Shown here: positions 11,066 to 23,665 of the stretch, piece by piece
Layout: each line of letters opens with the position of its first letter
How positions within the stretch are numbered: the stretch's first letter is position 1
Source: Toxorhynchites rutilus septentrionalis
Taxonomy: Eukaryota; Arthropoda; Insecta; Diptera; Culicidae
Length of the DNA stretch: 64,000 nt
Direction of reading: 5' to 3'
NCBI RefSeq assembly: GCF_029784135.1
Contig: NC_073746.1
Span: 15,452,416-15,516,415 of the forward strand
Translations under genes and position numbers: made by a program
The notes under the pieces: model-generated
What the model was told of the DNA's origin: nothing
What the model saw: only the letters and a program-made list of their open reading frames with translations
Database searches by the model: none

Positions 11066-11990
11066 GAGAGTAAAATTCAGAACTTCACCAATTCACAATC
11101 AAATTGAATCAATCAATTGTGCACGAGTCTAGAGCGCTAAGCTCAATAGATGTATTATGCCGAGGAATAAAACTTCAAGTTGACAACCCAACTTCTGCAA
11201 ATTGTGCAGAATTTAGTGAAAAAACGTGGTTCAATTCAAGAAACTCATCGCGAATATCACAATACTTTCCAGCAAATCCTGTAGTTATTGTCGAATGGTT
11301 CTTGTGGATACGTTTAAAAACAAGCTATCATCAATCGCTTGGCTTTCACTTATTTATTTCAATCCGGCTGTTTAATATTCAGAATTTGAGAACTAATTCT
11401 TCATTATAAAATTGTAGTAACCCTGAAAAAGGTTTAGTCGCATGGAACGCACTGGAAGCCATTGTAAACCACGAATAATCCAACATAGATATGTAAAACT
11501 TGGCATTCTCCAGTTTTTACATCGGTGTTAACAATTTTTATTCTGATTTTTTAACGAGACTGACGGATTATCACTGCGAAAGCACTATTTATAACCACGA
11601 TCACGCGCGCCTCTCGCCTTTGTGTATGTAACACATCTCGTATGTACATACAAGGTGGGATATTTCATAGAAGCATAACAGACAATATCAGTAAGGTTAA
11701 ACTATAAAATAATGGCACTCATCCTCCCCCAACCCAAATATAGCAAATATTGTCGAAATGAAAAGTAAACGTAAAACATCTGCCATTCTCGACATAATAA
11801 CAGCAAACATTAATCGTTTGACAATTCTTCTATTGATATCGCAGAAAACATTCTTCGGGAACTTGAATACTACAGTTATTGTTCGGTATATAAACGTAAG
11901 CCTGCTAAAAGTTTAAAAAACGTGGCTGATTCAAAGCTACTATCAGCAAACTGCTGATAGTTCTGCTTTCATACCAAGCCGCTACCAACA
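11066..11990. other. No recognisable gene
   Basis: AT-rich sequence with one 101-codon frame (11,104-11,409) that matches no family I know. Nothing else is supported. Confidence 0.4.
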
Positions 11991-11994
11991 AACT

Positions 11995-12203
11995 CATGCG
12001 CGGTCATCCCGATCTGCTATCGAAAAAATCCTGCGCGGTCATCCCAATCCGATATCAAAAAAATCCTGCGATCATCCCGATCCGCTATTGATAAAATCCT
12101 GCGCGGTCATCCCGAACCGCTATCGACAAAATCCTGCGCGGTCATCCCGAGCCGCTATCAACAAAGTCCAACGGGGTCATCCCGATCCGCTATCGAGCAA
12201 TTC
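11995..12203 (+). repeat. 35-bp minisatellite, six copies
   Basis: Six head-to-tail units of about 35 bp follow the consensus CCTGCGCGGTCATCCCGATC then CGCTATCGA.AAAAT. The third unit has lost 2 bp and the sixth has diverged (CCAACGGGG). The GC-rich core stands out against AT-rich flanks. No coding role is evident. Confidence 0.85.
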
Positions 12204-12204
12204 C

Positions 12205-13515
12205 AAAAGAAATCGACAAATGACAAAACATGACTATTTTTGATTCGAATGAAAGTTTGTATTCCGTTTGGGTTGGAGGAAATATGAGTTTTCCACAGCA
12301 TTTGGATTTTTTTTCGCTCAAGTGTAACTTTTAAAAAGGGCGTATCGATTTTAGTAAGAGAAAACTTCGATAATTTATATCTCATAAACTATGAGTCCTA
12401 CCGAAATAGTGTCTTAGAAAGAGTTAAAGAGTATTGATGTTTAAACGTGAAAAAATATTCACTGAGAAAAAAATAGTAAATTGATTTGCAATATCTAAAA
12501 TACATATTTTCTATTTATTTTTTTAAATTTTCATATAAAATATAAGTCATGAAGAAAATTTTAAAAATGGATACAAGATGGCAAAACTGTTTTTGACGAT
12601 CTTCGTGGAAGGACGTCGAATTGAAGAAAACAACAAATTACAAATGTTTTTTTTTCAAATATCTTGAGAATCGCTGCGTTTAGAAGGAGATTGTTGAAGA
12701 GCTTTTTTATTTAAAGCGGCATTCTAGTGTAGAGACACGAATTTCGGACGTGTTTTCGAGCTCCGTAAAAATAAAACAAAAAATATCTTTACTATCCATT
12801 ATATCATTATTTTTTCATCTATCTTTTAACAATAAAACAAAAATTGAACGGAGAAAAAACATTCATAACTAGAATAGTTAAGAGCTGATGAAGTGAGAGG
12901 GTTCAAAAAAAAGTTGTGTCATGGCGTACACGATTCCAGGCCTTCTGGTTATATGAAACAAAAAAATCGAACAGATTCTGAATCAGTAAATATGCCGCAA
13001 TCGCAAGAACCGTTGGCCGTTTGAAAAACGATTTTCTAACGATTTTTTTAAAAATAGTAAAATTTTGAAAAAATATTATTGTTTCGAGGTTCATGCGGTA
13101 GAGAGATGCCTGCAGATTGTACCCATATAAATTTGACAAGAATCAGGTAGAAACTTTCGGGAAAATAAATGTAGAATAAAATCAAACTTTCCAGTACATT
13201 AAATGGCCGCAAACGACCGTCGGGAGAATGGATGATGCACAACGGCGGGGAAGCGTCCATCCAATCTACTTCTGAGTGATTGGAGCAAAGCTTAAATTCT
13301 TTCTTTCATTCTTCTCTAGCTTGGCTCTGTTTGAATAGCACAGATTGCTCGTGCAAAGGAATAAATTCGCACGAAAGATTTCCGTTTATAATGGTTGATA
13401 CTTTATTCAACGTTTTGTTTGAAAAGTTTTTTTTTTTGTGTAGAACAAGATCCTTCGAACTGAATTCTCAATCAATAATGAGAAATTCGGAACGATTATA
13501 GTTCGACCATTTTCA
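12205..13515. other. AT-rich, no gene seen
   Basis: Only short low-complexity frames occur, and no element ends were recognised. The stretch leads into the hexamer array. Confidence 0.4.
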
Positions 13516-13517
13516 AA

Positions 13518-13997
13518 TGAGAATGAGAATGAGAATGAGAATGAGAATGAGAATGAGAATGAGAATGAGAATGAGAATGAGAATGAGAATGAGAATGAGA
13601 ATGAGAATGAGAATGAGAATGAGAATGAGAATGAGAATGAGAATGAGAATGAGAATGAGAATGAGAATGAGAATGAGAATGAGAATGAGAATGAGAATGA
13701 GAATGAGAATGAGAATGAGAATGAGAATGAGAATGAGAATGAGAATGAGAATGAGAATGAGAATGAGAATGAGAATGAGAATGAGAATGAGAATGAGAAT
13801 GAGAATGAGAATGAGAATGAGAATGAGAATGAGAATGAGAATGAGAATGAGAATGAGAATGAGAATGAGAATGAGAATGAGAATGAGAATGAGAATGAGA
13901 ATGAGAATGAGAATGAGAATGAGAATGAGAATGAGAATGAGAATGAGAATGAGAATGAGAATGAGAATGAGAATGAGAATGAGAATGAGAATGAGAA
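13518..13997 (+). repeat. TGAGAA hexamer array, 80 exact copies
   Basis: The 480-bp tract of TGAGAA is uninterrupted, and I saw no sequence variant along its length. The unit length is a multiple of three and contains no stop in several frames. It therefore creates long spurious frames on both strands: Met-Arg repeats on plus, His-Ser and Leu-Ile repeats on minus. These are not proteins. Confidence 0.97.
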
Positions 13998-14010
13998 GAA
14001 ACAAGATTAT

Positions 14011-14125
14011 GGAGAGAATGAAGAGAATCGAGAGAATGGAGAGAATGGAGAGAATGGAGAGAATGGAGAGAATAGAGAGAATGGAGAGAATGGAGAGAAT
14101 GGAGAGAATGGAGAGAATGGGAGAA
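14011..14125 (+). repeat. 9-bp GAGAATGGA array
   Basis: About twelve units of a 9-bp repeat (GAGAATGGA, with variants GAGAATCGA and GAGAATAGA) begin 14 bp after the hexamer array. The shared GAGAAT core suggests both grew from the same seed, with the unit lengthened by three bases. Confidence 0.9.
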
Positions 14126-14129
14126 TGAA

Positions 14130-16790
14130 GAGTGAATGGAGAACGAAAATGAGATGTGAATGAAAACTATTCCGAAAGCGTTGAAATTTGCTTTCAAGTA
14201 CCGTGAATTGCTCAAATGTTTCCGTGGACCGGAAAGTGTGACACATCACATTTTCGGATTATTTTTCTAATATCTCCATAAAAAGGCAAATAAAAATCTT
14301 CATTCTCACATTTTCTTACATTTTCCTTCCGTCAAATGAATTCCGAGATAGGTCTCATCGCTTATTTCCAAGTCTGAAGTAGACCAGACCAGTAAAAAGA
14401 ATTTGAGAAACCGTATATCATATGCACATTTCTGCCTGCATAAACTAAAATCGAACCTTCAACTCAGATAAAAGGTTGATTAAAATCAAATATGTATAAT
14501 AATATAAAAGTTGAGGTTTCAATATATAGTATAGTTTGAATGCAACGATTCAAACTTTTTTTGACAGCTTAACAAAGCTTAATTGCAATCGTTTTTATTA
14601 TCACCCTCCCAACACTATTGTAGTTTTGTCTATGAAACCATAACTGCCCCATTGTCGTGAGTGTAATCGCGTCTGCATATATCCTTCGTGTTGCCTCTAT
14701 TATGTATGAGTTACGAGTAGAGTCACCTTCGTTCGGAATCATCACCGGTACCGTATATGGAAGCTAAATTGGAATCAGCTGCAAGCGAATTTCGACCCAA
14801 GCTGTAACCCATCAAGTGGTTCCTTTCACTCTCAACCGATTGTTGCTGCCAACACAGAACAGATCAAAACTACCCTCCTTCAACCCAACGTCTCGCATGC
14901 AAGACGATCCAATTCCATCCATCCATCGAGATTATATACGCTGCAGACGTAAGAATGACACTCATTCCACCGAATGTGAAGCATTTTATCTTATTTCCCT
15001 CGTATTCACATCATTCAAACTAGAGCGGGTTGCAGCCTGATAATCACCCATTCTCCCTCGTTGGCCGTCGTCAGTCATCAGCATGTTGTAGTCCGGGACA
15101 ACATCGACAGCAACACCGGTATAGTTATTCGCACTATTCGCTTTGTGTGCAAGGTTTTCCAATATGACGGATTTGTTCCCCCTTTCGATTCACTCTTCCT
15201 TCCGTTGGCGACGGTGGTCAGGACCAGCACGAGCTAATTCTTTCGCTCTATACTGTGCACATAACCTTCCTTCGGCACGTCCACCAACCCGTCCCGGCAG
15301 CAGCAGCATCAGCGCAAAATGCTCATGTGTAATTTATTTTATGATCCTCTTTTTATGCACCACACCTCTCTCTCATGTCCTTCCGCTTGAACCCTGCTGT
15401 AAGCCATCGCACGGCCACCCCTTAACAGCATCCCTTGGAACGCGCGCCTAGCGTCGCTAGCGGGGGAAAGCTTTGAAGGGATTCACAACCATCCCTTCCG
15501 ATCCGCGCACTGCTGCTACTGCTTCTGCTGCCCACACGCTTGTACTCTGTGTGTGCGGCATTATATATTCAGCGCATACATTTTCCATACATTATATTTT
15601 ATTCCATACATTAAATTTGAACCGACGCATGCGCAGAGTGTGGAAGGAATCCAAGGTAGAGAAGTTTTTCCTGGCCGGGAAGGGGTTCATGTTTGAGTTA
15701 TTTTGGATAGTAAACAATTTTAGGATTCACGGGAAATGCAATTCTTCTAGAATTCAGACAATCAACAGCGATACGCTATCAGTTTAGAAGATCTCGAATT
15801 GCGTTGGCGTACGCCGACGAACAACAGATAGCCGATACACCTGTTACTTCTATTCATTTTCGCTCTTTCTTCAATCTGGTTGTGTCCAGGACAATTGGCC
15901 CAACCACTCGATACATCTGTTCCTTGTTACCAACCGAATTCATCGAGTCCCTAGTAGGCATGTCAGCCGATGAAAATTCTGATCTCCGTGTTCTGATATA
16001 TTATATTTTACAAACAATTTTTTGTTTTTTGCTCATACTTCTTTTTACCTGTTCCTCGAACCTTGTACTGACATACATTAATTATTCAAGTCATATTTTA
16101 CATGTTCGAGAGACAAACAAAATAGTGGCACCAAATCACATCTGTCAAAAAGTATCAAATATTTGACCTCCAGCCAAAACGTGCACTTCCACCTTAAGTT
16201 ATTCAAACTGTTATAATGTCACAACCAAAAAAAATCGCATCAATTCGTCTGAGGAGTTTGTAGCTAGGTAGTGCGGACTGAATCAAAACGGCTGTCAAAA
16301 AAGATCCAATTGAAATGTCAAAAGAGATCCAACGATCAGGAGTGTTATTTTTCTTATGATAATCAACACTATAAAAGAGGTATTGTTGTCAAGGGCAAAA
16401 CTAAGTAAAATTATAAAATGAACGAACTACATTTTTCCGTCAATTGTTTAATTAACCATTGCATCTCTAAAAGACCATCTCAGCCTTTCACTGAGCAACG
16501 CATTTTTAATGTCCCCTCTCTTTGTCATAACGTTTTTCCGAACGTAATAAAAACAAACAAAGTCAGAGTCACGTAAATGTTTACTCCTGCGATTTGGAAA
16601 TATTCGATAAAAAGTGGAAGGAAGAGCTGCCAGATGATTTTTAAAAAAAGTCTGTAAAAACATGTGAATGTCTGTTAAAAATGTGGAAAAGTCTGTAAAA
16701 GTGTGCAGATCTATAGAAATGTCTTTTAACGTTAATTTTCACTTATTCATTAATACTTTGTACATCACGATGCACGTAAGATTGTATTCT
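14130..16790. other. Mixed unique-looking sequence, no gene assigned
   Basis: From about 14,600 to 15,500 the sequence is richer in C and less repetitive, with short frames such as 15,143-15,451 and 15,804-16,166. Neither matches a family I recognise. The 15,804 frame includes a hydrophobic run of isoleucine, leucine and phenylalanine that looks composition-driven. Around 16,630-16,730 there is a short degenerate tandem of TCTGTAAAA words. Confidence 0.35.
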
Positions 16791-16984
16791 GTATATATAT
16801 ATATACAGCCATTCCATGCCAAACTAATATAGTGGTTCTCAGCTCTTCGTCAAAAGTGGTAATTTTGTTCTTTATCGCAAAACATTAAACTCGTATTTTT
16901 TTAATTTGTCATTAGGGTGCCCATTTCCATTTTAGGGTGATCCCAAAAATCATTTTTTCCACTTTTTCCCAAAATGACTTTTTT

Positions 16985-17990
16985 CAAAAATTTATAACTT
17001 TCGAACCACTCAACCGATTTAGATGATCGACATATCAAATTTAAGCCAATGAGCTTTAATTGAGCAATATTTAACTTGCATATAATATGGATCCTATTTT
17101 TAATATGGATTGAAAGCTGAGAACTTTTGCATAAAATATCTCGATATCAGAGATGCTTTTTTTTCGTTTTTGAAATATGATTTTGCAAAACTAATCGATG
17201 GTTCGAAAAAAATTTTTTTCCCCATTTTTCCCACTACAAAAAGTCATAACTTTCGAACTATTGGACCGATTCATATCATCGACATATCAAATTGAAGCTT
17301 ACGAGATATATTTTTTAAAAAAATATTATTTTATTATTTTATAAATATTTTTGTTTTTGTAATTATGGATTGAGTTAGTTTTTCATAGTTTTCTCGGTTA
17401 AAGATAGGAGCGCTATATTTTTTTATATTTTTTATGGAAAGCTGAGGAGTATTTACTTAACATATCTCGATATCAGAGATGCTATAATTATCGTTTTTAA
17501 GTTAGAATTTTGTAAATTTAACATGTTTTAAGTCTTCGATCAATATTCATATGTGACTAAACTAGACCTATGCTACTAGAATCCAATCTTCCCGCAAGTG
17601 TGAGTTTTGCTTATTGGCTTCAATTTAATATATCGATCATCTAAATCGGTTCAGTAGTTAAAATGTTATGATTTTTTGCAGAAAGTTATTTTTGGACAAA
17701 TGGGGAAAAATGATTTTTTTTTAAAATCATATCTAAAAAACGAAAAAATAGCAACCCTGATATCGAGATATGTTGTGTAAAAAATCCTCAGCTTTCAAGA
17801 AAAAATATAAAAATATATAGCGCCCTCTAGTCCAAAGTCATAAAAAAAATAAAAAACGACTACAATCAATAATTACTAAAATATAATTATGTTTTTCGCA
17901 AGTTAAATATTTTTTCATAAAAGGCTAGGTCAATTTTATATGTCGATCATCTAAATCGATTCAGTGATTCAAATGTTATTAATTTTCATT
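16985..17990. repeat. Inverted internal repeats of the outer element
   Basis: The motif ATAACTTTCGAAC...ACCGATT..GAT.ATCGACATATCAA occurs on plus at about 16,988-17,040 and 17,241-17,292. On minus it occurs at about 17,625-17,675 and 17,930-17,980 (ATATGTCGATCATCTAAATC). A second motif, ATCTCGATATCAGAGATGCT, lies on plus at about 17,138 and 17,463, and reversed near 17,757-17,772. The block is therefore an imperfect palindrome centred near 17,550, able to fold back in single strands. Confidence 0.75.
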
Positions 17991-18749
17991 TCATTCATTT
18001 CAATGATTTTTCGGACCACTTAATAACTTATGTGCTGTAAGTGTGTTTAAATGTTTCAACGATCTACACATACATACATACACATACATACACAAACATA
18101 CGCGTTGTTAATTTTTATAAAACACAGTATTTCTCCGTTGATATATTGGACATCCACCAAGGCTTGCGGTCTTGTCGTTTTTATTTTTAAAAAAATGCAG
18201 TGTATATTTTCCATCCGCCATGCAAGGCTATACAAGTTTTAGACCACCACACGGCCATGAACCATGTCTGTCGTAACAATATCGAACAGTAACCCATATT
18301 TCGTCATAAGCAGACCCGAAAGCAAATGTAAGTTGTTGAAAATAGAATGAAAATTTTTATTCGATGTTGTTTAAATACATAGGTTGCATAGTCCTGACCC
18401 TAACTTAACTATTTTTCAATAAATCTCCTTGCATTTCAGCAAAACAATCTTGTCTAGAACAGAAAATAATTATCAGAGACAATTTTCGTTCAAGATTTTT
18501 CCTTACCTGCAGAGAATGCAATTGTTCATTAATTGTGAATAACCGTATCCTCTTTTTCGTCTGCAATGATGTCAAGGCAAAAGTACTTATGTGTATGAGT
18601 TCCAAACATCATACACACCAGTTGGGCCAACAAGAAGGACTGCAGGTTGAGTATCGCTGGTCTAACGTCATGTGTATTGATATATACTAAATATAATAAC
18701 TTTTCTGTATTAAAACTATGGAAAAATGTCATATGGTGAGTCAAATATT

Positions 18750-18840
18750 TTTGATGTGATGAATAGATGTGATAAATGTTTTACAGATATGTTTGTAAAT
18801 TTACAAACATATTTGTAAATCTGGCATCTCTGGTGGTCTG
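18750..18840. repeat. Perfect 26-bp palindrome
   Basis: Positions 18,787-18,812 form an exact palindrome with half-sites ATATGTTTGTAAA and TTTACAAACATAT. The next bases (TTGTAAATCTGGCATCTCTGG) extend an imperfect repeat. It may be the end of a small inverted-repeat element, since the phrase TGCCAGAT also occurs near 16,630. Confidence 0.6.
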
Positions 18841-18963
18841 AGAATTTATTGCAAGAAATCGCTTGAAAACATGCAAGAATTTGCTTGAGAATGAAGTGGA
18901 TTGAGTCCGCACCACTTAGGTTTGTAGCACCTTCTCAGATCAGTCAAACTTTGTGGATATGGT

Positions 18964-19066
18964 TTTTTGACGTAGGACTACCACTTTCATTTCTATACTG
19001 GGGTGTAAGTTCAAAGTTCCGAAAACGAAAGCATAGCAACCAGATTTTGAGTATTAATACCTCCTA
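18964..19066 (+). repeat. GACGTAGGACTAC-headed repeat fragment
   Basis: TTGACGTAGGACTACC opens a block that shares spaced words with 24,068-24,175: CTTTCATTTCTA/CTTTTATTTCTA, TTCCGAAAACGA, and AGATTTT.G.GT/TTAATACCTCCTAA. It carries the same head as the unclassified element at 4503 and 41,442 but a different interior. Possibly a related MITE subfamily. Non-coding. Confidence 0.45.
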
Positions 19067-19108
19067 AACACAACTGAACGAAATGGTATGATAAACATTT
19101 CAAACTTG

Positions 19109-20093
19109 TTACCATTTAGAAGGCAACTCCATTATCCCCCTCCCACCTTTTAAAACTCCCTCTCCTTATTTGCAAAAAACTCAGACAGCCAGTTTTCGCA
19201 AGCTTCTTTTGAGGCCAACTTAGTATCACCAAGAGCGTTTTGCATGGACCGAAAGAGATGATAATCACTTGGAGCCAGGTTCGGACTATACGGTGGGTGC
19301 AATAGAACATCCTATCCGAGCTCCCGTGGCTTCTGGCGGGCCATCAAAGATGTGTGCGGCCGAGCGTTGTCCTGGTGGAAAACAACACCGTTCCTATTGA
19401 TCATTTCTGGCCGCTTCTGGTCAATCGCCTGCTTCAAACATTCAAGCTGCTCACAGCAGAGAACCGAGTTGAGGGGGATGGCCATAGTTGAGCAGCTCAT
19501 AGAGGATGATTCCCTTCCAATCCCACCAAACACACAGCGAAACCTTCCTGGCCGTCAATCCGGGTTTCGACCGGTTTGGGCCGGCTCACCGCGCTTCGAC
19601 CACGACTTTTTTCTCTTTAGGTTGTCGTACGTGATCCACTTTTCATCACCAGTCACCATCTTCTGCAAAAATGGGTCGAGTTCGTTCCGTTTCAGCAACG
19701 CATCGCAGGCGTTGATTATGTCTAAAAGATTTTTTTGCGTCAACTCGTGTGGCACCCATATATCCAGCAATCCAATGGAATCCAATCTTCCGCAAATGGT
19801 TCCAAACGGTTTTATGGTCTATACCCAGTTCCTGGCCAATCGAGCGAGTGCTCACATGCCATGATTTCAACATGGATGATTTCAACGATTTTATCGGTTT
19901 CCACGACGATTGGCCTACCGGTACGGGATCTATCTTCGACATCAAACGACGATCAAACCAACGCTGTGCTGTGCGAATCGTTACAGTATCGGGTCCATAA
20001 ACTACACGATTTTTTCGACCGCTTCGTTGCAGTTTTACCTCGCAGGTAGTAAAAACGTAAAATATGGCGAATTTTTTGCTTGGTGGACTCTAT
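19109..20093 (-). pseudogene. DD34D mariner transposase, decayed
   Basis: Mariner signatures appear in order in different minus-strand frames: TKQKIRHILRFYY (near 20,085), RSIGQELGIDHKTVWNHL, IWVPHELTQKN, MVTGDEKWITYDN (first D), FHQDNARPHTS (second D), then YSPNLAPSDYHLF (third D). The C-terminal words are LASKEACENWLSEFFANKE and GIMELPSKW. The expected start codon reads ATA at 20,091-20,093. Several frameshifts and stops separate the segments. The length (about 985 bp) is close to a full gene. A mariner-like terminus, TTGGGTTGGGG on minus, ends at about 20,251 next to TA. The copy is old, and inactive as transposase. Confidence 0.85.
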
Positions 20094-20334
20094 CTTTGAC
20101 GCGCTATAACTTGATACTGAAAAGGACAATCACAACACAACGTCTTCGAATAGCCGTAATGTATGACCCGATGGGATAAGTACAACACAAGATATGTTTA
20201 AGTGTAGTTTAAGTATTGACAATATACGACATTTATTTTTCCCCAACCCAATATTTGGCGATAAAGATCAAATCTACCGCTTTTCACGAAAATATGAGAA
20301 CCACCATATCGGTTTGACATGGAATGGCTGCATA

Positions 20335-22436
20335 TAAGAAACGTCCGTAAACCTAGTGTAAGATAACACAAGTTCTTTTTTGAAACTTTCTAGAATCTAG
20401 ATGCTGCATAAGTAGTTTAAACCACCCTGTTATAAAAATGACTAATATTTGTGTAGAAAATATAATATTATTGCTATACATTCTAGAAATTCAACAAGAC
20501 GATGAGCATGCGCAAGGTGAAAAGAAAAAATGTACAAAAAATACAAAATGAAAAATTCGGCAAGCAAAAAACGTGAACAGGTTCGTGCAAGATAACGTGT
20601 TTGAGCATACAGATCTTCCAGACACGTTTTAAATTTCTTTGTTTGTTCAACATATGCACTATTTAAAAAAAATCAATCTCATATGTTACTCATTTGGACG
20701 TACTACACAATAACTTTACTAAGATCTTTTAGGATCTTCAATATTTTCAAATTCCTCAGTGGATAATGAATCCGTAATATATTACAACCTTGGAATGAGC
20801 CAAGGTGATGATGCAAGAAAAGTTGATTATCATCAGTACAGATGAAGAGCTCAAGCAGGAGTACAACCAAGGTTGTCATAAGTTCTAGTTACAACACACT
20901 ATCTTACGTTGTGGGATATTCCTGAAAAATATATTCTAATTTTTCCATCATGATGCCCTGTCGAAAAAGGCTTCAGTGTGGCAACCCGAAACCGAAGGAA
21001 TCATTTAAAAATCAATGAACGCGGAGATATAAGGCTTTAAATAACCAAAATTGAACCGTATTTTGATATTTTGATAGTTGCGGATAGATTGGTTTGCGAT
21101 TTGAATTTTTTATTTATAGTTTGTGAGTAACATGTATTAATAATCATTAATTACACTTGATATTTACTAAATTTCATGTCTTGTTATTTTGTTGAATATG
21201 ATGAGAAAATAATGTCAAGTTTACTCATTGAACTAACTGCAATGTTTCTAAATTGATAATTATTTAGCAAGAAAAAATACGTGTGAACGCCGCTGGAGCT
21301 CCACATTTCACGTCGTGTTTCAGAGCAAAAATTAACCGTGCAAACGTAATGCGCCAGGCAAACGCATGCCGTCTGACGCTCGCTCGAACCAATCTGAAAG
21401 ATGATCTTCTATGTTTCGAACTAACCGGGCAATCGGTGGAACACAGGTTTGTTTGCGAGAGACCGCCGCTTCCGTCGGCGGTCGACTCGGATTACGACAC
21501 CTTGGCGGCTTGGGGCTTGGGGATAAGGTGACTTATCCTCGTTAGATGGAGACTTCGTCACCATTACATTAATCTTGAATAAAAAACAATAATTTCATTA
21601 CGAAGAAGTAAATTCATTATGGAAATTGTGCTCCGATAGCGTTCAAACGTAGATACCGCAAATCCCAAAATACGCTGCAAGCAACAAGGCAACTACAATA
21701 CAAAAAATAACTGAGTGTCCGTGCGAACAATAAAATTGCTGAATTTCGACTCCGGTGACGCTGATACGTAAGTACCGAAATTTAGTTATAGGGGGTCTGA
21801 GGTATGACTTCATTCTGGAAAAGGTCTCTTGCCCAAAATAGTTTGAGAACCCCTGGTGTAGAACGATTCAAGAATTTCTTTGATTCAGTTGGTAAACATC
21901 CGAAGCGATTTATGGTGACACACGATTCCTTTATCTTGGATCTTCCATCCTGTCCTGTTGTACTACGCGATTTATTTGAAACCCCGTGCTTCAAACTATG
22001 GTCACTTTTTATCAGAGATTAGGGGCCCTTCCAAATATTTATTGGTCGTGTTGAAAGAGACAATGTCTCTTTCACTGTAATTGCTATTATTTTCGATGAT
22101 ATCATTAGGTAATAGTCTAGTTGATTAAGACTAAAAACAGGAGGCTAAATTTCTGAAAAACCTGTGAAAATGTTCAACGATACTGTGTTGGACTATATTG
22201 AAAAATACAAGGCTAGCCTAGGAGAAACACAATAATATAAATGGGTTGTATCAAAGCCTATTTCTGAAAGAATACAGATTCGAATTGATATTAATATAAA
22301 ACCTCTAGTTGGGATAGATCAAAAATATACAATCGTTTGGAAAATTTAAGAACGTTTGATTGTTTGGCTTTATTCTCGGTTTTATTCACTCATTCATAAC
22401 ATTCTTCGAAAAATGACATTTTGTTTATTTTTTAGG
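20335..22436. other. No gene; possible hAT-type terminus
   Basis: A GC-richer block at about 21,270-21,535 has no recognised coding content. It is followed by AATAAAAAAC at about 21,577, so it could be part of an LTR or transcript end. At about 21,840-21,857 the phrase AGTTTGAGAACCCCTG, read on minus as CAGGGGTTCTCAAACT, resembles hAT-family termini. The matching end was not found. Confidence 0.35.
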
Positions 22437-22440
22437 TTAA

Positions 22441-23665
22441 CCCATTAACGACCAAGCTGTAAAAACTATTTTTTGACGAAAGCCATTGGTGTAATTTGGA
22501 TTATTGATGGTAAAGAAAACCCAATGTTCAAGAATTATTTTTTTCCCCATTTTCCATTTTCTGGGAAATGACTGTTCGAAAAATCGAACATTGGCCGAAA
22601 CTCGCACTTTTTTCTTGCAAGCACAAACATACCACGAACTGAAAATCAGTTCAATTAGCAAATATACGGTATTCACAAATGCATCAATTTTATATTCACG
22701 AACGAACAAGCACAGGAGAATAGAGGTCTCTAAGTATAAACCTAAGTTAATACACCTAAGATGAGATGTGACATTTCTTATTTGATGTAATTTCAACTTA
22801 TTACTGGTAGGCATATGATGTTGTTTTTATTGTTGGCCGTGGACAAATGTCTATGCTTAACAATTATTTCTTTCTAAGTATCCATTCACCGAAAAAAACA
22901 TTTTCCAATACCTGCAAAGTACCAAAATGATGCAAAAAAACAATGGAATCGAGGATTGGGTGGTTATTATTCGGTCCGGCGAAGGACTATTCACACCAGC
23001 AATCTCATTAAAATCCTCGTTATACGTACTGATCATTTCCTCCATCTCCTCTACGCACGAAATTCTACAGGCCACCATTACCTAAGGTTATTACGGACAA
23101 AAAATCATACAGATTTTCAATAATATTTACTGAATTAATTGCAAACATTCACAAAACATTGCAAACATTCACAAATGAGAATGCAAAAACAAATGAAAAA
23201 ACTTCCGTGTTCCAAAGTAAATGAACCAAAACGCGCAGCAGAGGTTAGATGTGTCGGTATTAATTCATCAGAAAAAATGTTAATGCGTAATGCCCAACGT
23301 TCGATTTTTCGAACACTCAATTTTCCCGGTTGTTGTTTTCCTGCATTAGGCTCAATCGAACGATTTTTGCCCCATATTACAATGTGTGTTCTTTTATAAA
23401 AGTAATACACTAGAAATGTTCACATAATTTTGTATTTTATTGGGTTTTTTAGTTGAAATTAAAAACACGTTCCAAACATACATGCTTTAAAACGAATTTA
23501 TTGCCCAATAAAGTTATACAAAACTGAGTGAACTTGATAGTAAGTGGTAGCTAATAAATTAAGCTATCTTTTGGTGCAAAAACATTACCATATGGTAGCT
23601 TTCCAAAGACATGAAAAATTATCAAAGTTGCTGTTCGATTTTTCGAACGCTCGGCCTAAAATGGG
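22441..23665. mobile_element. piggyBac-like non-autonomous element
   Basis: TTAA target duplications (22,437-22,440 and 23,666-23,669) flank termini that begin CCCATT and end AATGGG. TTAA with CCC...GGG ends is the piggyBac arrangement. Subterminal copies of the 16-bp hairpin GTTCGAAAAATCGAAC (or its complement) lie at about 22,575, 23,300 and 23,633. Each outer copy is followed, reading inward or outward, by GGCCGA or TCGGCC words. The 1225-bp body has no transposase, so it would depend on one in trans. Confidence 0.72.

Larger units (their letters stand above)
16802..20334. mobile_element. Large inverted-terminus element with nested mariner
   Basis: The left end (16,805-16,886; CAGCCATTCCATGCCAAAC, then GTGGTTCTCA, then TTCTTTATCGC) is matched in reverse by the right end (about 20,258-20,332; CAGCCATTCCATGTCAAAC, GTGGTTCTCA, TCTTTATCGC). 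This gives termini of about 75 bp. The interior up to about 18,000 carries inverted internal repeats. A decayed mariner occupies about 19,085-20,251, close to the right end. No transposase belonging to the outer element is visible, so it is non-autonomous. The class is undetermined, and TSDs are unclear in a TATA-rich flank. Confidence 0.7.

Noticed and set aside
13496..14215. Long open frames of His-Ser, Leu-Ile or Met-Arg repeats
   Set aside because: They are created by the stop-free TGAGAA hexamer in every frame. No non-repeat domain or gene structure accompanies them.
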